Shown piece by piece: positions 21,660 to 36,300 of a stretch of 64,000 nucleotides of DNA. A program made the position numbers and the translations under genes. This DNA is from Pelecanus crispus. Lineage: Eukaryota; Chordata; Aves; Pelecaniformes; Pelecanidae. Position 1 is the stretch's first letter; every line of letters starts with the position of its first letter. Location: positions 32,983,150-33,047,149 of the forward strand of contig NC_134653.1 of the NCBI RefSeq assembly GCF_030463565.1, given 5' to 3'. Below the pieces are notes generated by a model that worked only from the letters and a program-made list of their open reading frames with translations, was not told the origin of the DNA and made no database searches.

Positions 21660-24363
21660 CTTTTCTAAAAACAGATTTTATTTGAATATTGAGAAACAAT
21701 ACATGACAGATCTGCAAATCTTTACAGACTCTTCTCTACGCGCCATCCTTTCCGATGGCACTCGGAGTGTATAAACTCAGCATTTCTAGCATGAGAATGA
21801 GGAGCGAAGTGGTTAAATACTAGCAGGTCAGGAGTAACTAATTAGATTTTTCAGGTAATGGGCTACAGAGATGGGTGGGGGAAGGTTGTACTGCTTAGTG
21901 CCAGGGTTTGGAATTGGCTGCACATTTGACCTGGCGATAGCGCACGGGGCTCTGGCGTACGGGACGAACTTTACGTGCACTAGGCCGGGAGATTTCCTTT
22001 GTAATACACCAGCTTAGGTGCTGGTGAAAAACAGTTCAGTCTGTGCATTTCTATTATCCCAGTTAGTTGCTCTCAGCTGATTTCCAAAGTGATGTGCTTA
22101 TTCAGGCCGTGCATCCGCTGCATTCTTGCATTGTTTCTGATGACCGCATCTCTTCTAAATGTGCCGAACGACTGTAAGCTATGCTAGGGAGAGACTCGAC
22201 GGGCATCATTCACAATTTACTTTAACTGCCTGATAGAACTGTAGTGTACTTTTTTTTTTTCTAATATGGAAGTGAAATTGGGATCTTAGCAACTTAAGTA
22301 TCATTAAATTAAGACACTCCCCCCCCATTTAAGAATTGCTTGTCACACAAGGGGGGAAGCGCTGCTGTTTTATGGATAGAGCTTTCTGTAAGCATAAAAC
22401 TTAAGATATGTTACCAAAACGTAACCAGGCAAAAGCGTATCTGCCCAATACTAGCATCAGACGCTACTGTCACTATTTCAAATGCAGATGTCTTTCATAT
22501 AAGGCCACATATCCCCCCTGCCCCGAGCTGCAGTGACACCAGGGAGGCACAGTAAACACTTTCTCTGCCGAGAACGTGCGGAAGGTCCGTCTCCAAAATG
22601 AAGCACAGTTACAGTCAGGAGCAGAGCAGCATTCACGCCCACCGTTGCAAAGAATGGCTTCCTGGCACAGTTTCACTACAGACGACCCAAGAACCATTTG
22701 CTGCTCATACGCATTAAAGAATCCAGAGTCTTGGATCACCCTGTATTAAAAACAACTGGCCTGCACTAAACCCTCTGGCTCGCTCTCATCTAGGAGTCTG
22801 TTGAGACTTCCTCCTACGTTCAGTATCCGGAGTAGTTGGAGCTTTACTCCAGCCTGAGCATTGTTTCCTGTTCCTAGTGCCACTCCTGAGAAGCAGCTCC
22901 TCGCAGAGCGGGTGTAGTTGCTGGGGGTGAGGTGCCAACAGCAGCTCACAGCCCCCTGCACTAAGCTACCTGTGCAGAAGTTACCTACGGCCTTGTCACA
23001 ACCAGATACTCCTCGCCAGCAGCCCTGCGCTCCAGCGCGGACTCTCCCGGCATACAGCCACGTTCACAGAAAGACCTCGGTGCCTCCCTCGCGAGGGGCG
23101 GCGGACGCGCTCGCCCTCTCCCGCCTGGTTAGGTGCCTTCGTGGGGCGTGTGGTGCAGAGGCAGGGTGCGTGCCGACGCCGGACTGCACGCAACAGGTAG
23201 GCTGCCTGGGGCTGTAGTGTCATGGTTTTTGCAAGCACAACTAAGGTCTCGGAAGCTCAGCTGCAAAGCAGATCTAAATCCCACCTCCTGGCAGCTCAGC
23301 TGTGCTGGGCTTTTGCTGGCAAGTTAAGCCCCTGTAACTGCAGGCTACCCAAACCTCAACACCACCAGTGGAGCAGCCTGCACATACAGAATTCATCCGC
23401 TCTGCCCAAGTAGTGTTTAGACTAGTCAGAGAAAACATTTAGAGTTGGGGTCATCTCTAAGTTAGTTAAAATAGTTCATGTCAGCTAGTTGAGGGTGTCT
23501 TGCTGAAGTTAGGCAGTCTTACCTAGACAGAAAAGTGGAGTATGACTTAATTAAAAGCCTGTGGGAAAGAGACCTAATTCCTTTACAGCAGCTGTCTGCT
23601 ACTCTAGGGGGAAGTCCCTAGTAAGAAGGAAAAAATTCAACTGTTAAATTCCTCCTTGCAAGCAATTTGTTTTCCATTAATACTGCAGAACTCATGGCAA
23701 AATGCAAGGCACGCTCACCTCTTTCTTCACACTTTAGGCACTATAAGCAGCAAGGGAAATGTACACTTACTATCCCTCTCAAGGCTACTCCAGTTTATTG
23801 ATTTGTATCAGGTGGATTTCCAAGTGGTTACTCTGCAAATTGCAGATGCCAGCTGAACTTGACAGGACACAGCAGTGCTAAGACCCGCCATGGAGAGTGG
23901 CCAGCTGTCGTATCCCTCTTGAAAAAATTCTTACAGAAATAAAAAGCAAACAACGGGTAGTGTTAACAAACAGGGTAAAAGAGTCTTTGCCACTAGATAT
24001 TGTACACTGCAAACAAACTTCTAATAACGGCACAGGTCCTTTTTTTGGTTTAAAGAAGCTTGTGTTACTGTAGTTAATGCATGAACGAGACCATAGACTT
24101 GTTATTCGGCACAAAACAAGTCATCTAGAAGCTTCGATGTCCCAGGGTATCAGCGACTGTTACTACAAGGCTTGGATTCTGCTTTCAGCAAACAGGCACC
24201 AAGGAAACAGTGTAGGGATCCCTTTTGAAGAGTACGTCTGAACACAACCACTGAGGTGTGCAAGGCAAATAAAAGTGATGAGCTGCCGGATTTGTTTACA
24301 GAAGCTTCTTGTTACTAGACTGTCGAGATTTACTGTGGTAAACTGAACACCTCAAGGTTTTAA
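21660..24363 (-). other. RILPL1: RILPL1 3' untranslated region (extent uncertain)
   Basis: Noncoding sequence follows the RILPL1 stop on the minus strand. AATAAA hexamers on that strand at 23794-23799, 21677-21682 and 21532-21537 would give 3'UTRs of roughly 0.6, 2.7 or 2.8 kb. No conserved coding signal is seen. A short CpG-richer patch lies at about 23030-23180. Confidence 0.5.
21677..21682 (-). terminator. RILPL1: Candidate polyadenylation signal of RILPL1
   Basis: Minus-strand AATAAA in an AT-rich context, followed on that strand by CTGTTTTTAG and G-rich sequence. It gives a 3'UTR of about 2.7 kb. Confidence 0.45.
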
Positions 24364-27300
24364 TCACAGGTGCTGCAGGGCTTCTTGTCCTTGTTCAGTG
24401 TAGGAGTCATCTTTATTTGAATTTGACCATTCTCCAAAAGTATCCTGGAAGTGGACATTTTTCTGTGATGCCTGCATACGTTTCTTATCACGAGAGAAGA
24501 AACTAAACCTTCCGGGAAGTGAGGAGTAAGGAAGGGGAGGGAAAAGAAAGAAGACTGTTTACCATCTTGAAGACACTTCAAACACCCGAAACGATACACA
24601 GCACAACAAAACACAGAGCAAAAAAATCTGTTTGCATCTGCAAAAATCAAGGCAGTGAAGCCTGATGGGAGTGCATGTCAAAATGTTATTAGAGATGAAG
24701 TCATTGCAATCTCAAGCAGTTTGGCTATGGAAGCTTCAAATAAGCTCTAAATGCTGTTGACTCTACAAGGTGCAGGTATCATTTTAGATGTATATTCCCC
24801 CTTCCCCAGCCCTGAGATAAAGAAGCGACACAATACAGGTTAGTTTCTTGGCATAAGTAAAGTGGTATCTTTGGCATTAAATCTGTATAATTCACCATAA
24901 AGCAGAAATAGAGAATGTTTTTAAGGCTGTCAGCAGGGAAATTCATAAGATAAGAAAATAAGCCTCCACATTTTTTTCCAAGTGTACAGACTTTGATATA
25001 TAGACTCGATTCCTGCAAAAATAAATGAATAGATGCACGTATGTACACAAGAGTTTGCAGGATGAGGGCTCTAAACAAATGCACACAAGTGTGCACGTCA
25101 TTTCCTGTCACACAGCTTGGGTGCTCTCAGATAATGACGTACACGAACCAACAGCCATTTAATACAACAAGAAGTTGCCAGCTAACAACAGAGCTAAAAA
25201 AATACAGCTGGAAAAATCCTTAGTATCATTTCATTTGTATAGGATGAAGTTACTTGATTAGGCTAATTCAGTGTTCGGCATGAGTTCAGTACAAGAGTTG
25301 TTAGTGCAGTGTTTAGGCCTGCTGAGAAATGCAAAAGTCATGGTTCCAGCTACCAAAGGTCTGAATTGGCTGCATACCCTTTTGGTTTTAATGGTGCATT
25401 TTAGGCGGTAAATACTGGTTTGCTTGCACAGAACCAAGCATAAGGTAGTTCTGCTCCGGGACGGGAATTGCAAAATGCTGCTACAGTAAGAAACTATGCA
25501 AATACAAACTCAGCCTTGACAGGTGATGGAATATTTGTCAGGGCATAAACCTGACCCTCTGTCCACGCCCCACTGTCCTCAGCATTCTTGCTCCACCCAC
25601 GCTCCTTCAGGTCTCCCCTCAGTACCATGATCCCAACCGGTCCGAGCCGCCTTGTGCAGACCAGGGAATTCTGCCTTCGATGTCTCTAGTCACATAGGGG
25701 GCTGTATTTGAGTGTCAGATGAGGCTTAAGGCAGCTTTCCTGAAAAAATATCCTACAATACATGCAGGTAAGCATGATGGCAATTATTAAGAATATTAAG
25801 AATAATTATTTCATGACTAGGAAGTGATATAAAAAGCTACACAAGTGTAATGCCAGATAACTAACGTTGCTAGCAGGACCTGAACTTTTGCATTTCCTGG
25901 CTTCAAATGTGCAGCCTTAATAGTGAAATAAGTCTTTTGCACTTAATTAGCCTCATACTTTTCTACCACCTTCATCACAGGAGCTCATAAATTCACACAC
26001 GTATGCTACGTCTTTTTGGGGCCAGATACAATTCCAGCTGATAAAAGAAGTGTCTAGTCACTGAGGCTTTCTGCTGAGCATGTTTGGTCCTGTGTGGTCA
26101 GGCCTAGCATCTTGAAGTCCACACAAAGGACTGCGATATTTATGCAGCAAGTTTCAAATGTCAAAGTTCAGTAGTTTTCACTTCATCGTGAAATTAAGTA
26201 AGAGAAATATACGTTCATAAAATCTCTACACAAAGCAGAAGGGCTAGGCTTTTTTAATTCCTTCTGAAACAATGACATTTGTTATTATGCCTAGGAAACT
26301 CTCAGGGAGGATGTTTGGAAAAAGCATGTCTGTGTGGAGAGGAAGGGAATTTAAATATTGTGTTGCTGCTGCAAATATAAAGACGACTAAAGCAGCAGTT
26401 CTAATGCAAAGAGAGTTTGCATTAACAATTATGAGTACATCTTCCCGAGACAGTCAAGAATAGGGTGATAGAACTGATCATTGAGAGTATATACTCTATT
26501 CCAAAATATGTAATTAGAGACAAAATATACAGTGCATAGATAGAAAGACATGGAAGCAACAGCCTATAATTAACACTGGAAATTAATGTAGGTATCAGCA
26601 ATTACATTCAGTAAATCTAACTAACTGACTCGTAACAAGTCATTAGAATGACATGGGTTCTTAAAAAACATTGGTGTGAATTGTGAATAGGCACGCTTAG
26701 TAAGCAAATTAACAGATGCTGGTTAAAATTGCGTATTGCAACAATTTTCTAGGGAGTAATGATTGGTTTAGCACGGTAACAAGGCAAAAGGTGATAAAAT
26801 GTCAATAGTTGAGGATGAGCATGGAGGACTACGATGAGTTGTGTACTGACTGGTCATTCTGATTGGCACTTTGTTCTTCTGTGATCCCACAGGCAGCCGA
26901 TGAGAATGCAACCAGCAGTGCATGTTAACACAGGGTCATGCAAAAGTAAACCACGGTACCAAACATTTAAAAAAAAAAAAAAATTCCTACAAGGGACACA
27001 AGTCTTCTTATTGGCTGCAATGTGGGATCGTCTGGAATCAATCCAGCTGCTACCATGGGCATTATGGCTGTAAAGATCCTGGTCAGGAAAGTACAGACAC
27101 AGAAGAGATAAGACTGGAGCAAGGGAAAGAAAAAGCATTCCATTAAAAAGAAAAGAGGCAGACGTGATACATGGGGTTACTTTGAATTACCACACAGGAC
27201 ACGTTACAGGGAGAGGTGGATCTGCATCACCCAAGACAGCTCTCCTCAGTGAAAAACTCTTATTTAGAAAAAGCAGTCATTGAAACAGCTTAAATTGTTT

Positions 27301-30300
27301 TTGAATTTCTAAAAGATACCACTTTTCTGTTGTGAGGCAGCCTTCAATCTGGGTTGGATTTCATCAAGGTATTACCACCTCTAGCAATGCAGAGCAGAGT
27401 GCACATTTTTCTTCTCAAGAAACAAACAGGCACATACAAAATGAAATGAAGGATGAAGGTGTATGTTAAGAAATACAAAACAGGGCTCTGCTGTGACTAC
27501 TGGATATTTGCACGGAAAACAGGGTTAGACAGGACCAGCATTACAGTTAAAGATTTTACAAACGTTACAGTTGATAGGTTCAAGTTAAAAACCAGTATCG
27601 CAGGTGAAATCTTGAAATAACCTCCTATGCGAGCTACTTGGTTAAAGGGCCTGTATATCTGTTCCAAAAGAACCTGCATTGCTTCACATGCAGCAAGATG
27701 CCAACTGCAGGCAGCTAAATACTTATTTGACACCTTGCAACTACTCTAGCAGAAACACTTTCTAGCTGGCTAGCAGCAAGACTTTCTTTGTAAGAGTTCA
27801 GCACTTTTGCTACGCATTATACAATTCATGCAACTTAGGCTGAGAGCGCACGCCGGCTAGGTGCTCTGTGCCCAGCCAGCCCCACACAAACCTGCCGGCA
27901 CACCTCCATCCATACCTGGAACACCCTCTGTTTTTCTAAGGATTCTCCTCAGAGGTTCTCCCTTGTGCCAAATATTTTTTTGAACTGTGGACTAATGTCA
28001 ATTAGAGATTAAGTTGAAATCACGAGAGACATTTCACTTGTGACCAAATGCAGCTCTCCCCAACACAGTCACTCTAACTGCTCTTCTTAGATTAAAAATG
28101 AAAACAAACAAGCAAACATTGTTGTATCATTAGCAGTAGCTAGGACTTCTATTTTTATGCATTGTGGCACGGTCCGTGAGCTGCAGAAATGAGACAGACA
28201 CACCAGCTTTTGTAGACTGCAAGAATAGGAAGAAAACTTATGGCTGTTTCAGGCATTACATCAGTGACAAACAAGCACGTATCCTTAAAGAGAAAACAAA
28301 AGGGCGTTTTCTGCTCAAAACAGAGGGAGCATTTTTAATCCTTGTACTTTTCCTCCTCAGTAAAGCCTCCTGGTTGCATTATTTCATCAAAACCCTGACA
28401 TGTGATGTGGCAGAGACAAATGTAGAAATCAATCAGTCTGAGTTAGAGTTTGCTCCAAACGTGCAAACCCTGGGAGTGAAAAAATGTTGATTTCTGTAAC
28501 TTCTGATTTCCTTTCTTTATGGGGATGCAGCACAGAATTCCCTGAGCACATCTTAGATGGCACAGGCTACATATACATATGTCTCACTCCCTAAGACACT
28601 ACATAGTCAAGGAAAGAAGGGCACATTAAACAGGCAAGCGTAAAGCTTCTCTTGAGAGGATAGCAACAGTGTCTCCTATTTTTGCACTTCAGCTTTTTGT
28701 TTAATCAGGAGGAAAAGTCTGAAACAGAGAGAAAAGCAACCCTGCTTTCATTTGTAAAGGCACTCTGCACGCAGATACCAGCATTACAAGTTTTCATCGC
28801 GTCATTAGGTGTGGAGAGTTTACGTGCCCGTGTGTTACCCAGGTTGCCTTATAGCGAGGTGCTGACAGCATCCTGCCTGGCAGAGGGAGAAGGGAGCTCT
28901 GGAGGCAGCTCGCAGCGGGCAGCGACTGCAGGTGGGGCAGGAGGGGTGTTAGAACAGGACAGAACAGATGCTACGCTTGGGTTCTTTGTTTTTCCCAGCA
29001 GTGAAATTTCCTGTCTTTTTAAAGGCCATCTAACAACTACGCTGTTGACAACACACACAGAGAGGAAGGGTAAGGAAAATAAACCCACACTAGACAAATC
29101 CTATCCAGACAGCCTGCAAGAATAAGACAAGCCTGAAACTATTACCATCCTTCAGATTACTTAAGTAGATGGTTTTATCTTTCCTTATTTAATGTGATGG
29201 CTAAATGAAGAGAGAGCAGAAAAAAACCTGGGGACAGAGCATGACAGCTAAAGAAAGTCATTTCATCTTGACAGCAGGTTCAATACGTGCTTCCACTATC
29301 TGGCAGAAGAGGACTCTTGCCTTTTCTGAAAGGAGCCAAACCAACGTGATTTTATGTTTTATTGTGTGCGGTTTTAGTTATATGAATTTAACACAGAATC
29401 TGAGAAACAGAAAGATTAGACAGCTGTCTGAAAATGTGCATTGATTGAATGGTCTGATGCTCAACAGGTTTTCACTAATAAATTAACTGAGAGGAAGAAA
29501 GCCCTGAGATAATTGGTTGAAAACACTTTTGTGCCTCCTGCCATGGCTCCCTGCATTGCTTACACACGTATGCAGAAGGCAGAGTCACAGCTAATACCTC
29601 ATCAGCATGTGCTCTGTCTTACAACGTCTATTTAAGTTTTTATGCTGCCTTTGCTTCATAAATCAAGCATGGAAACTGCAATCAACATGAACTGCATAAT
29701 TTGAAACCAGCCATCCCCCACAATGGTACAAGCTTTAAAAAGTACTAAGATAAATTTAAAAGAAAAGAGAAGCTTTACAGTGAAGATCTTCTGAGACAAA
29801 GTAGAGTTATTACCATCACAGTTGCAGAATGAAAACTTAAGTCCAAACTCAAAGTGTATTTTCTAATCATGTGAGAGGAAGGGCTCTCTCAGCAAACAAA
29901 GCAGCACAGACAGAAGCTGGAGTCTACTGAAAATAATCAAAAGTGCCCTCCTGACTTTATGGTGTTTTGGATCAGCCCAGATATTCCGATGGAACTTACT
30001 GTCACAGGGCTGCTGCTATTATTAACCTAAGAACTGAAGGCTATGGGCTTGGGGACAGGATGGAAGATCTTTTTACGTGGAAACAAATGACTGTTCCAAA
30101 ATCATTTATGCGGTTAAAAAAGTTAAGCTTCCAGTACCACAAAAATCTAAAGACTTGCTACAAGGTTACAAGACTTAATTTGGAATAAATAAATGTACAA
30201 GGAGGGAGTTTCAACAGACAAATGGATTGGCTAACACTGTGATTTTACAATTAAGTGATATACTAGTAAATGCACACCTCTGACAGTAAGCTTAGGTTTC

Positions 30301-33300
30301 GGACAGCAACATTAAATACTTCAGCAGGAGAACGTGGGGTTCTTTATAGCCAAGAAAGCTGGCGTCCTCTCCAGCAGCAAATTTCTTCAGCAAACAAAAG
30401 GTTTTTGTGCTGTACACGTAGTGCAAGTCAGGGTCTAAAAGATTAGGTCAACAGGGAAACGGGCACAGCAAGGTCTTGGGGAAACCTTGCTCTCCACGCC
30501 CAACTGCTACGGGTCTGCAGCTGCTTTTACGTGTGAACAACGCTCTTTACACGTCTTCCGAGCATGACCTGGGGGCCAGTGGTTTCTGAACACTCCACCA
30601 CTTTAGGATCTGCGTGTTAAGGAACTGGGACTTGCACTTGAGCACAGGTTCCTTCCAACCTTGCACACTGAGATCTGGCACTGACTTCAGTTTTGGAGAC
30701 ACAGGACAGGCTGAGCGGTGCTCTGGATAAGACCACAATTAGTAACACCTCCCTTTGGAGTACGACTATGTGGCCAAGACAAGAAAATTCTCTAGGAGTA
30801 TCAGGTGCCTGTGTTTAAGAGCTCACCAGCTCATACCGGCTGTAATAAAACATTGCAACACATGCTCTTTTGGTTAGCCTGAAAAGCGTACTTAGGAATG
30901 AAACATTAGAACTGGAGTGGGCTGCTTGGGCACACCAGTCTGGCCCATAAACGCAAGCACGTGGAGTACTGTTGGAATCTCTGCTGCTGTCTGCACGCAG
31001 GGAGCAAAGGGTACCACAGGAACTAATCCGAGACTGAAAGTTGTCCCAGACCTAGGCAAAAGTTTTGGCCAAAGCCAACTGCTGCTTTATAATACCTCTC
31101 AAGTGCTCCTTCAATGCCTCTCCCATATACATTAGGGATGTGGTTATCTTAATTTTTAAATTCTTTAAAATTGTCCTACCCATAAGAAACATTTAGTATT
31201 TGCAGACTATATCCAGTATCCTTAGAAAATATGCTACTTACAGTCGTTTGATTCCAGATTCAGGCTGAGTTGAGGGTTTTGACTGAATTATGGGTGTAGG
31301 TTGAGGGGATCTAGTTTCTTCTTCTGTTTCCTCACTTGAAAGAAAGAAAAGATAATTAACGTTCTCCTGCCAAGCCATGGAAGCACTTTAAGTGAGGTAG
31401 TACTGTTGATGAAGAAATGCAAAAAGATCTGTTCAAAGCTCATTGAAATCAATGGGAGATTTTTCTGTCAACCAAGGAACAGAACCCAGAACTGGGTCTC
31501 CTTTCAATATTTTCTTCCCATTGTGACAAGGAGAGGGAGAAGAGGAACGCACTGAATAAAAGTTCTAGAATTTTCATTTTAGATCCACTCTTATCCTCAT
31601 TTTTGAAGTTCAAAGTATTAAATGTTTGTAACCTTTCTAAGATTCGGGGGTAACCTGGGAGTTTGGGAGGGACATAGTTTTTCCCAGTGTTGAAGAACCA
31701 GATTCAAACTAAAGCCGTATGCTTGCAATCTCTACTTTAAGCCTTTGCAGAAATATAAGCTTGTTGGACACTATTTAAGAGCACATCTGTTGTTCCTAGA
31801 CCTGCCCTCTGGCTCCTCTGTGTATAGCATGCAACAGGAGAGGAGATCTAACCTACCTTTTGTAATATAAAAGCTCCTCTTGAAGTAAAAACACTTTAGA
31901 TTTCAATTCATTCCTCTCATGAAGGACATCCCGCAGCTCCTGCAAGGTGAATCTTGGACGATTCGGATCTTTTAAGTCCATTGCCATCTTTTCTGACTCT
32001 GAGAGGCAGTCATCATTGTTTGGCTCTGCCTAGGAAGTGAAACGCAGGCTTTAAATTCACCATGCGAGTGCATGTCTGAGGAGTTTGAAGTATTTATCAG
32101 TCTGGTTCCCATGCTCTTCCTTTCAGCACTGCTAAATCCTCTTTTAAGAGAAACACAGCAATTTTAAGAGGAAAAAAATGTAATTTGTTTTTCATGTTAA
32201 AGACTGTCAGCAAGAACAGCTCAGTGATCCGCTTGTTCTTTCCTGTGCACAGGTTGACCGATGACACACACAGGACTGGTGAGACCGTGGCAGGCCTCCG
32301 AAAGATGATCTGAGCTCTGTTTTACCTCTCTTCACGTGGTGTTCGGGGGAAACTTGCAGATGAGGAAGACCTAAGTGTTGTGACATACAATCAAAGCCCT
32401 GCGCTCACAGGAATCTTTCCTAGAGTTACATGTTTGGGAAAACAAACAAACACCAATTGTTGCCAGCAGGCCTGAACACAGGGTCCAACCTGAGCCACCT
32501 TATAGGTGATAAGTTTTCTTGTGGAGAAATTCCTGTGGAATCCAGACTGCCAGAAACTCCACTGCAAATGTATAGTCCAATTTTTGATAAACAAGTCAGT
32601 TTAAGGAATTCGTACTTTTAACAAATGGGGTAAATCAAACATCAGCCTTTTATATAAACACTGAAAAAACTGCATAGAGAAGATCATGACAGTTCCTTCC
32701 AGCTCTTCCCACAAAGAGAAAGCTCCTTTGGATGTAAACATATTAAGATGTAAACATATTAAGTGGAAATTTAAGTTTATATCCCCTTAATGCCTTTATT
32801 AAAAAAGCAGGATTGGCGTTAGCACCAGGATCTAGCTACAAAGTGGAAGAAAATTGCAGATGAATGCTAGATGAGGCATTTATACACATCTAGCCTTGTC
32901 TCTTCCTCTGAGGAGAGTTCACTGGAAGCTCAGAGGAATTTTATCTCCCACTTCCCAGTTTCTGTGGCTCCCAACAAGCCAGAGCTTGCACTCTAGGCAC
33001 ATGGTTGGATTCCCAGGCCTGTGGGGCTGCTTCCTGTCCCCCAGGTAGACCCCAGCACTTGCACAGAACTATTTGTCCCTAACTGCTTGTGAAAACGTGG
33101 TCTGTATAAACACAGCGCACAGAAGACCATTGTTCAGGTCCTCTACTGTTGTTCCACTCAGTGGCTGCACAGAGCTGAGGACCAGTCAATGAGAAATCAC
33201 AAGCTTCTGGGAAGGGTACTCAGAATCAAGGTGCTGAAAAGCAGCTACAAGACTTTAGAGGTCTGCAGGATTTCTAACAATACAAATAAATGCAGGGCAC

Positions 33301-36300
33301 TGTTCCAGTAAAGTACATTTGAAATGTAGCAAAGTACATGAGAAATGTGATGCTTTTTGCAAGGACAGACTAGAAGCCAGCACATGAAATCAGAGATGGC
33401 AGCAGCCAGGTCAGCCACCCGTCCTCCTAGCAGGATGCAGAGATCAGAGTCTCAGAGCTCCTGTGTTGCAGTGATGCCTCGCTGGGAATTTGAGGAGCTA
33501 AGTACCGAGATTTTTAAACAGAGTCCATTTTTTGTAAGCCTGATCCTACCCTCTTTTTGAGCTCATGTGTTTGTGAAACAATTTTGCTATCTATTGCTAT
33601 ATAGCTGGGCTAAGGCTGGTGCACTATCAGTTTCTACAGCAGGGATTGCAGTCCTTGTCCTGCAAAGGCAAAGAAGCAGAGCAACGCTTGCTTGTCCATT
33701 TGTTTGATTCAGCCCATTCATCCAAACGCATTTCTTTACACAGACTACAATAAATAAAGATTGATGCAACCTAACAAGAGGTTTAAAGGAAATTACCCAA
33801 ACACTTTTCCTCTTCTTCACCCCTCTAGATTAGGGTCTGAGCTGATGCCCCTTCTTTTGGTTCTATAGTTGTCCCACACCTTTGCCCAAATAAGCTATTT
33901 TTGCTAGATTTTGCTCAAATCAGCAGAGTGAGCAGCCTGTAGCCCACGCAAATGTACTTGACTGAAGCCAACAAGCAATGTCCATTCCAGAGCATGCAGC
34001 TATTCCAGCTTTGTTTGCCACTGCAATTACTGTCTAACCATTATCCTGGCAAAGAGAGCGGGAAGCGGCTCTAATTAGAAGAGGCGCCATTGCCATGGAA
34101 CTGATGAGTTAGAGAGAGGTAAAGAATGCATCCTTTCTCTCCAGAGACTGAAGACACTTTCTCTCCTGCTGGCTCCAGGCCTAGGCTCCACAGCCCCATT
34201 TACAAAGCTGGGTGTCCTGGCTGAATTAACAGCAATGAAATCACCCTTTTAATTATTAATACAGTGCTTGCCCAATTCAGCAGCGACATGTTAACACAAC
34301 ACTGGCTGTCGCATTGCAGGGGGGACCAGGGTACCCCGTCAGCCTTTGCCTCTGCTTCTTGATGTATATTCCTGCCTACCGCAAGTGAATTGGATGTTTC
34401 ACTCTCTGCTGCAGGCTATAAGGCATTCACAGTGCTGCTTGGCACTGGAGCTCCTACCAACGCATCCAGCCAAACAGATCTGTATGATAGTGCTCCTTTA
34501 GAGTTCTTTCATATCATGATACCCCTTATCCTAGTTTGTACTCTTCTAAGAGCACCATTAGGAAAGGGAAATGCAGCACATTTGCTTTAGTAAGACAGTA
34601 GTGTCATATGCACAAAGAAAAGTAATAGGAATCGTAAAGAGGACTAAGGGATGCAACAGATCAGATGCATCTTTTTCTCATGAAGGTCCCCTCAAGTTTG
34701 CATTCCTACTGCTCCAATCTCAGCACCAACTCAATTTGCAGATTGTTGCTTTGCCTGTTCTTGCAAGTACTTGAGTATGCAAGCAGTAACATTTGTTTTT
34801 CACCAACATTTGTGCTAGTAACACTTCACAGCGAAAGCAGAAACAGGGCCAAAGTTGGTTCCTCTAAAAGGCACCTTCAAATATTTATACGTTGATTTGG
34901 TAGCAATAGACCAGCTTAGTCCTGACAGATCAAAAGTGAGATAAGCACTGCGACGACCAAGCATGCCGAGTTCTGCCTTGCCTCTGGGACCCCTTCTGAC
35001 ACAATTTCTATTCTGCTGTGGTTCACATGCCACCACCCTCGTAGCGCATTGCACCTTTGGGACCCATTAGGGCTTGCGTATTTGCATACTCGGCGAGGCT
35101 TAAGCTCCTTGTTAGCTGTTTATCTTTTGGAAAACCCAGACTGTTAAGGGATCCATTTGTTTTCCTTTGGGGGAAGGGGCTGATATGTACAAACAAAATG
35201 AACCTAAACATATTAATACAGCACTACCAAAACACTATCTGCCTCCAGTACAAACTAACAGCTGATACTCCAGAGATTTTGGATTACCTTGCGATGTTTC
35301 TAATAGAACACTCTCTCTTGAAGCAAAGATTTGTTCTGGTGTCTGGCGAATTCTGCAGCCTAGTGCATGACCCAAAGGTTACACTCCCTAGGATGTATGA
35401 TGGGTTGCCAAGTCTAAGGGGAGAGCTGTTCTCTAACGCAGACATTCCACTGTGAACCTGTGCTGCCACGACCGGTTCTCTCCTTTAGGAAGGAGGGGTC
35501 TGTTCCACTGGGTCACCACCCACCCTAACGGGGCCTTTCCTGTCACAGAGCAACGAGTGATGTTGCTCTCTGTATGTCACCCCTGAACACAAGATGCTGC
35601 CCTTGAGTCCCACCATTGCCTCTGATATGTATCAATCACATTTATCCAAAGAAGAGGTACTTGGTATGAAGTCCAAAGCTTTTTAAAAGGCAGCTTAAAA
35701 AGTGATTTAAAGCACCTCTTACCTTTACTTCCTCCCCATTTTGGCTGTCCTCACCCTGCAGTTTTTCTCTCAGTTTCCCCAGCTCTGCTCGCAGGTTGCC
35801 CATCTCCTGCTCCTTGGTTTGCAGATACGCTTCTAACTCCACCTTCTGCTCAATCAGCGCCTTCCCCTGAGCCTCAACAACGGTGATGCGGTGCCGCAGG
35901 TCATGGTTAATTTTCATTAACCTGTTCTGTTGCTGCTGAAGCTGCAAAACATTGATGCAATAGGTCAGCATCCATTCAGCTGTCAGCCGTGATGGCCAAG
36001 TCCCAAACATCATGTTAAAGAAAAAGTAGTGGGTTCCTGTTGCATTTAATCTGGAAAATTCTCCCCACTCCTCGCCCTCAGATTAGTTTTTTAGTATCTA
36101 ATTATCTGCTACAGTTGCAGTCACCAAAATTTAATTGGTTTCTAGAGTAAAGTGGCATTTTTCCCCTAGCACAGGGGATTCTCCAAAAGCAAATCCATCA
36201 CTTCTGATGCTATGTTTCAAAAAAGCAGAGTTCAAGGAGAGGGTGGCTTATGGGATTCTGAACCAAATCTTAACCGAGAGTAGAAGAGAGAAAGACAAGA

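Larger units (their letters stand above)
32030..35722 (-). other. RILPL1: RILPL1 intron 4
   Basis: A 3.7-kb intron with donor GTAAGA. It contains a perfect 16-bp tandem duplication at 32731-32762 and a homeodomain-motif-rich stretch at about 33985-34275. I see no coding signal. Confidence 0.7.

Noticed and set aside
28682-29125. 147-codon frame antisense in RILPL1 intron 6
   Set aside because: It starts inside a nondescript intronic stretch, has no family resemblance, and no promoter or poly(A) pattern accompanies it.
30640-30680. Possible CR1 LINE 3' end (CAGGTTCCTTCCAACCTTGC)
   Set aside because: Only one short word agrees with CR1; the terminal octamer repeats and other CR1 blocks are missing.
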